Of a stretch of DNA of 64,000 bases, positions 25,305-33,055 are shown one piece after another. Position 1 is the first letter of the stretch. Each line of letters opens with the position of its first letter. The translations under genes were made by a program, and so were the position numbers. The notes under the pieces are model-generated. The model was not told where the DNA came from. It did no database searches and saw only the letters and a list, made by a program, of their open reading frames with translations. The DNA is from Streptosporangium sp. NBC_01495 (GTDB lineage Bacteria; Actinomycetota; Actinomycetes; Streptosporangiales; Streptosporangiaceae): NCBI RefSeq assembly GCF_036250735.1, contig NZ_CP109430.1, positions 2,418,001 through 2,482,000 of the forward strand, given 5' to 3'.

Positions 25305-26293
25305 GCCAGCCCCATCACGGTGATCTCGGCCGCCGCCCACGCGACGACCGCCGTCGCCCGCCGCTCCGCGATGTGCGGCAGCAGGCGGAAGCGGATGTGG
25401 GCGGCGAACGGGATCAGCAGCGCCACGCACGCGACCTTGGCCAGCACCAGCAGGCCGTACTCGTTGGTCAGGAGAGCCCCCGGCAGCTCCACTCCGGGGG
25501 TGAGGGCCATCGTGGCCAGGCCGTTCACCAGGCCTGAGACGCCGACCACGACGAGCGCCAGGGTCGCCAGCCTGGAGAACGCCGGAAGCACCCTGGCCAG
25601 CAGCTCGCGGTCTCCGGCGACCAGCAGGACGATCGTGAGCAGGCCGCCGGTCCACGCCGCCGCGCCCATCACGTGCAGCTCCATCGAGATCATGATGGGG
25701 TCGTGCCAGACCGAGTCGACCGCGTGGCCGGTGACCGGGATCGGCAGCAGCCCGAAGAGGGCGATCACGATCCGCAGCTCGGCCGGGACCTTCTCGCCGT
25801 ACCGCACGGCCAGCAGCCCGATCCCGGCGTAGGACAGCGCGCAGGCGGCGCTGAAGAGCATGCCCTGCCCGGCGCCGACGCTGTCGACGTACTCGGCGAT
25901 CATGCCGGGGGTGGGGATCAGCCCGGGGTTCAGCTCGGCCGTCTGGAACACGATGACGACCAGCGCCAGCAGCGCCCACGCCCAGGCGAAGGTCACGGCC
26001 ATCGGCCGGGCCCGGCGCATCACCGGCTCCGTGCGGTCGGGGTCGTCGAAGCCGAGCAGCTTCGGCAGCAGGCTGAGCCCGACCACCGCCACCGCCGCCA
26101 GGTCGAGCAGCACCCGCAGCACCGGCAGCCCGTACTCCACCGGCGGCCCGGGGATGGCGATCCCCGGCACCGCCTCCTGGCGGGAGAGCGCCGTCGCGGT
26201 CAGCACGGCCACCAGGGCCCCGGACACGAGCCCGCCGACGACCAGCCTTCCGGTGGTGCCGGCCTCGGCGACCCGCTCGGTGGTCACGGTCAT
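25262..26293 (-). CDS. copD: CopD-family copper resistance membrane protein
   Basis: A 343-residue membrane protein with eight to nine helices. The CopD signature is visible: 'TGHAVDSVWHDPIMISMELH' followed by VMGAAAWTGGLLT, with histidines that could bind copper. CopD moves copper across the membrane, usually with periplasmic CopC. The ATG at 26293 overlaps the copC stop as ATGA, so the two are translationally coupled. Its 3' end overlaps by 43 bases the convergent membrane protein gene at 24144-25304. Assignment by motif and pairing. Confidence 0.9.
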   Translation of the reverse strand: MTVTTERVAEAGTTGRLVVGGLVSGALVAVLTATALSRQEAVPGIAIPGPPVEYGLPVLRVLLDLAAVAVVGLSLLPKLLGFDDPDRTEPVMRRARPMAVTFAWAWALLALVVIVFQTAELNPGLIPTPGMIAEYVDSVGAGQGMLFSAACALSYAGIGLLAVRYGEKVPAELRIVIALFGLLPIPVTGHAVDSVWHDPIMISMELHVMGAAAWTGGLLTIVLLVAGDRELLARVLPAFSRLATLALVVVGVSGLVNGLATMALTPGVELPGALLTNEYGLLVLAKVACVALLIPFAAHIRFRLLPHIAERRATAVVAWAAAEITVMGLAYGVAVALTSASLS

Positions 26294-26868
26294 CCCGCGC
26301 CTCCCTGCTCCCTCGTACGGCGCATCGCCACGATGGTGGCCCCGCCCAGCAGGACGATGGAGCCCGCGATCCACAGCACGGCCATCCCGGCCCCGCCGTT
26401 CTGCGCGGCCTCGGCGGCCTGGGCGCCCAGATCGGGGCCCTGCGGCGCGGCGGCGGAGACCACGGGGGCGGAGGTGGCGGGAGCCTGGGCGGAGGTGCCC
26501 CGGCCAGCGACGGTCAGGGTGAAGGTGATCTTTTTGGAGACCGGATGACCGTCGGAGGAGAGGATCCGGTAGCCCACCGCGTACACCCCGGCGGGGCCGA
26601 GGGGCTTCACGCCGACGCTGACCTTCGTCCTGTCGACGGTCGTCTTCCCCTCCTCCCACCGCGCGCCGTCCGGGCCGATCACGCTGATCTGCGCGAAGCC
26701 CTGCCGGACGGGCTGGTCGAAGGTGAGTGTGATCTTCTCGGGCCCGGTGGCCAGCTCGGTACCGTTCTTGGGGTCGCTGCTGATCAGCACGTTGTGGGCC
26801 TGTGCCGGGGCGACCGCGCCGAGCAGCGCGGCGGACGCGAGCAGCAGGACCGTGAGTAGCCGCCTCAC
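26290..26868 (-). CDS. copC: CopC-domain copper-binding protein with membrane anchor
   Basis: A 192-residue secreted protein. Signal peptide 'VLLLASAALLGAVAPAQA' ends just before His, giving mature N-terminal 'HNVLISSDPKNG', the CopC copper-ligand position. A second histidine lies in 'SSDGHPVSKKITFTL'. A C-terminal alanine-rich linker leads to one transmembrane helix ('LWIAGSIVLLGGATIVAM') that tethers the domain. GTG 26868 has GGAAGG upstream. It is the first gene of the copC-copD pair. Confidence 0.92.
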   Translation of the reverse strand: MRRLLTVLLLASAALLGAVAPAQAHNVLISSDPKNGTELATGPEKITLTFDQPVRQGFAQISVIGPDGARWEEGKTTVDRTKVSVGVKPLGPAGVYAVGYRILSSDGHPVSKKITFTLTVAGRGTSAQAPATSAPVVSAAAPQGPDLGAQAAEAAQNGGAGMAVLWIAGSIVLLGGATIVAMRRTREQGGAG

Positions 26869-27685
26869 CGGTCGTGGCCTTCCTTTGGGATCGTCATGAC
26901 GAATGACATGCTCCCACCTCGGCCTTCCGCCCGGGAATCGTGCTCGCGGACGGGACGCGTCGGGGAGGACGAGGCGCCCGGCGGGGGGCGGGAGCCCACA
27001 AGGCGGAGTCAATGACTAGAAGGATGACAAACATTCAAAAAATGAAGAATATGCCGATTTATCTGGTAAGAGGCCCTAAGGGATAGTTTATTTGGTTTTA
27101 TCGCGCTGGAAAACAAGCGCGAAACCTTGACGAATTCGGCGCGTGATCCTTAGCCTCGCTTCAAGCAGCGTCACCGATTCGCCGAGCTCACGCGCGGTGG
27201 AGAGGCCGCCGCGCCCGCGCGCGGTGTGAAGGCGGACGTGTGGTCGGGACACGTCGCGCCGGGGCGTTCGCATATTTCGGCGCCGGAGCCATTCCGCGCC
27301 GCGCACGTCCTCAACGTCATCGGATCTCCGCGTCCCCTCGGGGCCGAGCCGATCCGGTCGGTCGTCATGGAGCCGCTCATTCGGGCGGTCCCATTCTCCG
27401 CCGTAAGGGAACGCAGCTGGGTTCCCCTCCCGTCAGTACGGAGGCGTCTTGACGCGAACCGGCCTCTCACCGGCCAGGAGGGCACCGCTCGCCCAGCGCC
27501 TGGGCGGCCGTGTCGTCGCGGCGGCGATCCCGCTGCCCCCGCCGGACGTGCGGCGGCCCCCTCCTCCACACGGGGACGCGCGGGGACGCGCACAGGGCGC
27601 ACGGGAACGCGTGCGGGGCGCACGGGAACGCGCGTGGGAACGGCCGCGGTTCTCGGAGCGGCACGCCTCCGGCGCCTCCGCCCGC
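26869..27685. other. long spacer: AT-rich part, then repeat-rich part
   Basis: 817 bases without a supportable gene. About 27010-27110 is unusually AT-rich and includes a small palindrome CCCTAAGGG. About 27560-27660 is a run of 'acgggaacgcg' and 'ggggacgcgc' words in which 'ggcgcacgggaacgcg' recurs. The frames here are arginine-rich and read like shadows. It lies between copC and the adenylation-domain remnant, so the missing front of that gene may have been lost here. Confidence 0.6.
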
Positions 27686-27931
27686 ACCGTGGCGTTCGCG
27701 GCCGGGCCCGCCGAATCCGCCGGCCCGCCGGGTTCGCTGAGTTCGCGAGGGGCGCCGGTGGCATCGGTGATCGAGCCACGAGCCTTCCTGATGGAACGCC
27801 TGGCCGGGCACGAGATCCCCGAACGGGGCGTCGTCGGTGCCCTGCCCAGGAATCAGTCGGGAAAAGTCATCAAAAGGGAGTCACGGGGCCTGTTCGAGGC
27901 CGCCGCGACAGGCCGGACGGAAGGCACCTGA
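27686..27931 (+). pseudogene. remnant of an acyl-CoA/amino-acid adenylating enzyme, C-terminal end only
   Basis: The reading frame ending at 27931 closes with 'FLMERLAGHEIPERGVVGAL' then PRNQSGKVIKRE, which is the C-terminal lid of AMP-binding enzymes: the erLAg.k.P pattern and the A10-type (S/N)GKV.KR(E/L) with the catalytic lysine. The preceding residues TVAFAAGPAESAG may match the vvAfVv.. strand just before the lid. The rest of the roughly 500-residue enzyme, including the AMP-binding P-loop and core, is absent; upstream DNA is repeat-rich. It ends two bases before the mini carrier ORF, keeping the A - carrier - C order of an NRPS-like operon. I read it as a decayed gene. Confidence 0.72.
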
Positions 27932-27932
27932 A

Positions 27933-28076
27933 ATGTCGCTGACAGACCGATGGGAAGGGGCGTCCTTGGCCGTCACCCGCGTCCGGGAAAGAACAGGCGC
28001 CGAGCTCTCCCGCGGGGTGTTCGCCGGCTCCCCGAGCCTCGGGGGCGTCATCGAAGAGATCGGCCGGACCCGATGA
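27933..28076 (+). CDS. shortened acyl/peptidyl carrier protein-like ORF
   Basis: A 47-residue ORF with a good ribosome site (GGAAGG eight bases upstream of ATG). It reads MSLTDRW then EGASLAVTRVRERTGAEL and SRGVFAGSPSLGGVIEEI, matching the carrier motif (G.S with the phosphopantetheinyl serine) and the following F..PtlaglA segment. Carrier domains are normally about 75-85 residues; the first helix and loop seem to be missing between W7 and E8, and helix II looks shortened. The stop overlaps the condensation gene start as ATGA, so coupling is retained. Whether the shortened domain can fold or be phosphopantetheinylated is open. Confidence 0.6.
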   Translation: MSLTDRWEGASLAVTRVRERTGAELSRGVFAGSPSLGGVIEEIGRTR

Positions 28077-29587
28077 CGGCCGGTCTCGCGCGGCTGAGCG
28101 CGACGTCCGTGGAGTTCACCGGCGCGCGGGGCGGCGAGTCGCCGCTCAGCTGGGGTCAGCTGGCCATCTGGCGGCTCACCCGGTGGCTGGACGACGACGA
28201 CCCGTACTTCAACATGCCCTGGGTGCTGCCCGTCTACGGCAAGCGCGACCTCGACACCGTCCTGCGGGCACTGCGCGTGCTCGTCGAGCGGCACGAGACG
28301 CTGAGGACGACGTACGAGGAGACTCCCGGCGGGCTGGTCCAGCGCGTGGCGCGCCAGGGCCGGTTCGCCGTCGAGGTGTACGACGCGGGGGAGGCCAGGC
28401 CGATCGCCGCCGCCAGGGAGCTCTCCGCCCGGCTGGCCGCCACCGCGTTCGACTACGCGACCGAGCTGCCGTTCCGCTGCGCCGTCGTGACCGTCGACGG
28501 CCGTCCCAGGACGGTGGCCCTCACCCTGTCCCACCTGGCCGTGGACGGCGGGGCCCTGGACGTGCTGGCGCGCGACTGGCGGGACCTGCTCGCCGGTGGC
28601 GAGATGCCCGCCCCCGCCTGGCAGCCGATGGACCAGGCCGCCTTCGAGCGTGAGGGAGCGGGCGCCGCCCGTGGCGAGCGGACGCTGCGTCACTGGCGCG
28701 CGGTCCTGGAGAGGGCGCCCCTGACCATGTTCGACTTCCCCCGCACGGCGCCGGAGGAGCCGCGGTTCGTCAAGGTCGGCATGGAGTCGGCCGCCGTCGC
28801 GGCGGCGGCCGAGGTGCTGGCGGCGCGCTGGTCGGTCAGCACGGCCAGCGTGCTGACCGCGGCGAGCGCGGTGCTGCTGGGCGCGCTCACCGGCCACCGC
28901 GAGCTGGTCATGCAGCTCGTCGTGGCCAACCGGCACGATCCCCGGGTCGCCGCCATGGCGGGCAGTGCCGTGCAGGACGGGATCTTCGTTCTCGCCCTGC
29001 CGGAGGGGACGTTCGCCGACGCCGCCCGCGCCGGACACCGGCAGGCGCTGACCGCCTACCGGAACGCGCACTACGACCCGTACCGGATGATGGCGCTGCG
29101 CGAGGAGGTCGGCCGCGAGCGAGGGAGGCCCGTCGACCTGTCGGCCTACTTCAACGACACGCGGACCGTCGGCCACTGGCCCCACCTGCCCGCGGTGGAG
29201 CCACCGGGCGACCCCGCCGCGATCGCCGCCCTCACCGGGCGGACCAGGACCTTCCACGTCGGATCCTGGCCCGAGGTGGACGCCACGGCCCTGTTCGCCA
29301 CCGGCACCGCCACCAACACCTGCGAGCTGTACCTGATGGCCGACACCTCCTACCTGCCGCGCCCCACGGCCTACGCGCTGCTGCGCGGGCTGGAGACCCT
29401 GCTGGTCGCCTCCGTGGCCGGGGACGTCCCGCTCGACGAGGTCGCCGGGCTGTGCGGCATCGTCCCGGTCGAGCGCCCCGCCGCCCAGAACGGGTCCTCC
29501 GCCGGTTCACCCGGCACCGGCCCGACGAAGGTCGCGGGGGATCCCGGGGTGCCGGGACCGAGGGAGGTGGCCGATGACCACGTCTGA
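28073..29587 (+). CDS. stand-alone condensation-domain protein (NRPS-like)
   Basis: A 504-residue protein covering one condensation domain. The core motif reads LSHLAVDGG, an SHxxxDG version of HHxxxDG that keeps the second, catalytic histidine and the Asp-Gly. The start SPLSWGQLAIW corresponds to the C1 motif, and there is a C-terminal proline/glycine tail from about residue 465. Such proteins form amide or ester bonds between carrier-bound acyl groups and an amine or alcohol. It is coupled by ATGA to the mini carrier ORF and followed by an MFS exporter. Without an intact adenylation enzyme in the locus, its donor must come from elsewhere, or it is idle. Confidence 0.88.
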   Translation: MTAGLARLSATSVEFTGARGGESPLSWGQLAIWRLTRWLDDDDPYFNMPWVLPVYGKRDLDTVLRALRVLVERHETLRTTYEETPGGLVQRVARQGRFAVEVYDAGEARPIAAARELSARLAATAFDYATELPFRCAVVTVDGRPRTVALTLSHLAVDGGALDVLARDWRDLLAGGEMPAPAWQPMDQAAFEREGAGAARGERTLRHWRAVLERAPLTMFDFPRTAPEEPRFVKVGMESAAVAAAAEVLAARWSVSTASVLTAASAVLLGALTGHRELVMQLVVANRHDPRVAAMAGSAVQDGIFVLALPEGTFADAARAGHRQALTAYRNAHYDPYRMMALREEVGRERGRPVDLSAYFNDTRTVGHWPHLPAVEPPGDPAAIAALTGRTRTFHVGSWPEVDATALFATGTATNTCELYLMADTSYLPRPTAYALLRGLETLLVASVAGDVPLDEVAGLCGIVPVERPAAQNGSSAGSPGTGPTKVAGDPGVPGPREVADDHV

Positions 29588-29961
29588 CCACGTCTGACCG
29601 CGTCGTGCCGGACGGCCGCGCGGCGCTGCTCGAACGGCTGGCCCGGCTCCCCCCGGAACAGGCCCGGTCGGCGTCCTCGACGGCTTCTTCGCGCCGGGCG
29701 GGCACTCCCCGCCGGCGCCGGCGTCTCCGACCGGGAGCCGGCGGGCTCGCGGTGGTGATCCGGTGGCGGGCGGGGGCTGTCGGCGGGGCGGGGAACGGCG
29801 TAGCATCGCACGCCTCACGTGATCGGGCGCCCGCTCGTCCTCGCGACGGCGAGCCGAGGAGACGCCGAGCCGGGAAACGCCGGACCGTGAAGGCACCGAG
29901 CCGTGAAGATCGTGAAGATGTCGAACCACGAAGACGCCGAGCCACGGAGATGCGAGGTCCC
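29588..29961. other. repeat-rich spacer before the MFS gene
   Basis: 374 bases. It starts with three imperfect 10-bp units (gaccacgtct) at about 29576-29603. A GTG-started frame at 29605 reads VPDGRAALLERLARLPPEQ, which weakly resembles an NRPS linker, then becomes arginine-rich. From about 29840 to 29955, degenerate 'gccgag..' and 'cgtgaag' words recur. No clear gene. Confidence 0.5.
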
Positions 29962-31233
29962 ATGAGCGTCGTCCAGCCCGTCCCCGACCCGCGGGCGGCG
30001 CTCGCCGAGCCGACACGCAGGGTGGGACCCTGGTGGGTGGCCGGCATCTCGCTGGCCAATCTGGCGCTCTGGATGGCCTACTTCGGGCCGCTCCAGGTGC
30101 TGCTGCCCTCGCAGGTGGCGTCGATCGACCCGGTGGACAAGGAAGGGTCGCTGGCGCTGGTCACCGGGGTGGGGGCCGCCGTCGCGATGCTGTTCAACCC
30201 CGTCGCCGGAGCGCTGTCCGACCGTACGGCCGGGCGCTTCGGGCGCAGGCACCCGTGGTCGCTGGGCGGGGCGCTGGTCGGTGCCGGGGCGCTGGTCCTG
30301 CTGGCGGGTCAGGGCTCGATCCTCGGCGTGATGGCCGGGTGGTGTCTCGCGCAGGCCGGGCTCAACGCGATGCAGGCTGCGCTCGGCGCCGGGGTGCCCG
30401 ACCACGTCCCGATCGGCCAGCGAGGTGAGGTCTCGGGCTGGATCGGGATTCCCCAGTCACTCGGGGTGGTGCTCGCCGTGGTCCTGGTCACCATGGTCGC
30501 CACCACCACCGAATCCGGATATTTCTTGATAGCGGCGCTGGTCCCGCTCTGCGTGCTCCCCTTCGTCCTCACCACCCCCGACCCCCGGCCGGCGGCCAGA
30601 CCGCCCTTCGAAGCCGGTGCCTTCCTGCGGGGGTTCTGGATCAGCCCCCGCACCCACCCCGACTTCTTCTGGGCCTGGCTGACACGTTTCCTGATGCAGC
30701 TGGGCAACGCCGTCGCCACGCTCTACCTGCTGTACTTCCTCACCGACGCGGTCGGCTACGAGAGGCTCTTCCCCGGCGAGAAGGCCGAGGACGGCCTGCT
30801 CGTGCTGATCCTGATCTACACCGCGGCCGTCGTGCTCACCACCGTCATCGCGGGTGTCGTCTCCGACAGGATCGGCCGACGCAGGGCGCTCGTCACGGTC
30901 TCCGGCATGATCAGCGTGATCCCCGCGGTGATGCTCGCGTTCTGGCCGCAGTGGCCGGTGGCGACGGTCGGCGCCGCGATCATGGGGGTCGGCTTCGGCA
31001 TCTACCTCTCGGTCGACAACGCCCTGGTCACCCAGGTCCTGCCCGCCGCCGAGGGGCGAGCCAAGGATCTCGGGGTCATCAACATCGCCAACTCGGGCCC
31101 CCAGGTGCTCGGCCCCGTCATCGCCGGTCCCATCGTGGCCGGTCTCGGCGGCTACCCCGTCCTCTACATGACCTCGGCGGTCCTCGCCCTCCTCGGCGCC
31201 GTACTCGTCTGGAAGATCCGCTCGGTTCCCTGA
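29962..31233 (+). CDS. MFS transporter
   Basis: A 423-residue, twelve-helix major facilitator. The loop 2-3 motif GALSDRTAGRFGRRHPW and a second one, GVVSDRIGRRRALV, are MFS A-motifs. The cytoplasmic central loop contains an acidic insert 'YERLFPGEKAEDG'. Member of a sugar/drug-transporting branch (the GPH- or SV2-like 'RHPW' form); substrate unknown. ATG 29962 has GAGGT four bases upstream; the open frame reaches 29605. Placed after the condensation gene, it could export that pathway's product. Confidence 0.9.
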   Translation: MSVVQPVPDPRAALAEPTRRVGPWWVAGISLANLALWMAYFGPLQVLLPSQVASIDPVDKEGSLALVTGVGAAVAMLFNPVAGALSDRTAGRFGRRHPWSLGGALVGAGALVLLAGQGSILGVMAGWCLAQAGLNAMQAALGAGVPDHVPIGQRGEVSGWIGIPQSLGVVLAVVLVTMVATTTESGYFLIAALVPLCVLPFVLTTPDPRPAARPPFEAGAFLRGFWISPRTHPDFFWAWLTRFLMQLGNAVATLYLLYFLTDAVGYERLFPGEKAEDGLLVLILIYTAAVVLTTVIAGVVSDRIGRRRALVTVSGMISVIPAVMLAFWPQWPVATVGAAIMGVGFGIYLSVDNALVTQVLPAAEGRAKDLGVINIANSGPQVLGPVIAGPIVAGLGGYPVLYMTSAVLALLGAVLVWKIRSVP

Positions 31234-31387
31234 GATCGGGCTTCCGTCGTCCACCCCGGCGGAAAGGTCAGTGGAGGTATGAGGTCCCTCGTGCCGGTGT
31301 GGCGTCCTTTACTCAGCGTTGTATCCATGCCACTCCCGATTCGGTCGGTGACCCTTTGGTCGCTGGGGGTGATGGAACCCTTCGGGT

Positions 31388-32317
31388 ATGGCAGTGGTAG
31401 CTCCCCGGCCCATCCTGGGAATCGTGCTCCTGATCTTCGTCAGCGCCGCCTGGGGATCGGCTTTCCCGCTGATGAAGGACCTCATCGTCCGCATGCCCGT
31501 GGCGGACCTTCTCACCGAGCGGTACGGCATCGCCACACTCGTACTGCTCGCGCTCCGTCCGAAACGCCTGAGAGGGCTGTCGGAGAGCACCTGGCTGACC
31601 GGCATCCTGCTCGGCCTGCTGTTCGGCGTGGGCCAGACGGCCTCGGCGGTCTCGCTGCACGATCTGCCCTCGTCGGTCTCGGGGTTCACGGTCGGCTCGT
31701 ACGTGGTGATCACCCCGGTTCTCGGGCTGTTCCTGCTCGGGGCCAGGACCCCGGCCCGCGTCTGGGCCGCGGTGGTGCTGGCCATGGGCGCGATGACCAC
31801 GTTCACCCTGCTGAGGGGTTCGGAGGGTGACATCGCCCTGCCCGCGCTGGCCGCCACCCTGTTGTCGGCGGTCCTGTACGCGGCCCACACGCTGGTGCTC
31901 GGCAACTCCGCCGAGGCGCGGCAGAACGCCTACGCGGTCACGGTGATCCAGCTTGGCACCATCGCCGTCATGACGGGTGTCCTCGCCGCGCCGGACGGCC
32001 TGACCCTGCCCTCGACGCCGGGTGACTGGGCGATCCTCGGCCACCTGTCGATCGTGGCCTGCGCCCTGGGCTTCCTGGCCCGCTCCTGGGGTCAGCTCCA
32101 CGTCTCGCCGGTGTCCGCCGCGGTGATCCTGTCGGCCCAGCCACTCTGGGTGACCGCCCTCGCCGTGGCGCTGTACGGGGAGCCGCTCACCATGAGCGTC
32201 TACCTCGGCGGGGGGCTGCTCGCCCTCGCCATGCTCCTGGTCGTGCTGCCCGGGGGAGTGCTCAGCTCAGTTCGGCGGGGGAGAGACCCAGTTCCGCCGC
32301 CGCGGCCGTCCGGATGA
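31388..32317 (+). CDS. EamA/DMT-family transporter
   Basis: A 309-residue protein with ten predicted helices in two five-helix halves. The EamA pattern is clear at the start ('SAAWGSAFPLMKDLIVRMP', 'ERYGIATLVLLAL') and in the second half ('SAVLYAAHTLVLG', 'VSPVSAAVILSAQPLWVTAL'). These proteins export amino acids, drugs or metabolites. Its 3' end overlaps by 56 bases the convergent TetR gene, whose product may control it. Start ATG 31388 lacks a strong ribosome site. Confidence 0.92.
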   Translation: MAVVAPRPILGIVLLIFVSAAWGSAFPLMKDLIVRMPVADLLTERYGIATLVLLALRPKRLRGLSESTWLTGILLGLLFGVGQTASAVSLHDLPSSVSGFTVGSYVVITPVLGLFLLGARTPARVWAAVVLAMGAMTTFTLLRGSEGDIALPALAATLLSAVLYAAHTLVLGNSAEARQNAYAVTVIQLGTIAVMTGVLAAPDGLTLPSTPGDWAILGHLSIVACALGFLARSWGQLHVSPVSAAVILSAQPLWVTALAVALYGEPLTMSVYLGGGLLALAMLLVVLPGGVLSSVRRGRDPVPPPRPSG

Positions 32318-32864
32318 ACTCGGTCATCCGCGCCCGCGAGAGCACCCGCCGGTGCACCGTCACCTGCGTGGAAAGGCCGTCGATGAGGGACATGACCCGC
32401 CAGGTCACGCCCTCGGGGTCCGCGCAGGTGAAGATCCCGGCCTCGACGCCGTCGTCGATGATCGCGCGGAGCGCCTCCTTCCACCGCATGTCGATCCTGC
32501 GGGACGTCTCCTCAAGCTCGGCGTTGCGTATCGACTCCGCCCAGGCGTCGATCCACAGGGCCCACGACTTGGACTTCCCGCTGGGCGGGTAGAACCTGAG
32601 CAGGGCTCGCAGCCGATCGAGGGGGGAGCCACCCGACTCCTCCACTTTGCCGAGCGCGTCCAGGTTGAGCTGGGCGGCGTAGGAGAAGGCCTGGGCGAAC
32701 AGCTTCTCCTTGGTCTCGAAATGGTAGAAGAGCAGCGCCTGGCTGACCCCGGCCGCCTGGGCGATGTCCGCGGTCCGCGTGTGACCGAACCCCTGGGCCG
32801 CGATGACATCGCAGGCGGTCCGGAGCAGATCTTCACGACGTAATCGCCCAAATCCCCTTGCCAC
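32262..32864 (-). CDS. TetR-family transcriptional regulator
   Basis: A 200-residue repressor. The N-terminal HTH reads 'CDVIAAQGFGHTRTADIAQA' then AGVSQALLFYHFETKEKLF, and the C-terminal ligand domain is helical and ends 'VLSRARMTEFIRTAAAAEL'. Start GTG 32864. Convergent with the DMT exporter gene (56-base overlap). It probably senses a small molecule; target genes are not evident. Confidence 0.93.
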   Translation of the reverse strand: MARGFGRLRREDLLRTACDVIAAQGFGHTRTADIAQAAGVSQALLFYHFETKEKLFAQAFSYAAQLNLDALGKVEESGGSPLDRLRALLRFYPPSGKSKSWALWIDAWAESIRNAELEETSRRIDMRWKEALRAIIDDGVEAGIFTCADPEGVTWRVMSLIDGLSTQVTVHRRVLSRARMTEFIRTAAAAELGLSPAELS

Positions 32865-32932
32865 AAGGGAACCCTAGCGGGTCGGGGATCGTCGTCCGGG
32901 TCAGGGGCAGGGGTCGGCGACCGCCGTCCGGG

Positions 32933-33030
32933 CCTACGTGTGGAGGGTGGGATCACCGTCCGGAGCCACGCGTGGAGGATGGGGCCGCGGTCCGGGCCCA
33001 TGCGTGGAGGGCGGGGTCGCCGTCCTGGGT
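32933..33030. repeat. three imperfect tandem copies of a 32-33 bp unit
   Basis: Units begin at 32933, 32966 and 32998, each with a 'cgtggagg.tgggg..' core and a 'cgtccgg' end. Found between the TetR start and the 3' end of the kinase gene. Confidence 0.85.
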
Positions 33031-33055
33031 GGGATGTGGCGAACGGGGAACGCGG

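Noticed and set aside
27226..27942. 238-residue ORF before the carrier-like ORF
   Set aside because: Different frame from the adenylation remnant; repeat-derived R/G/T text, no domain.
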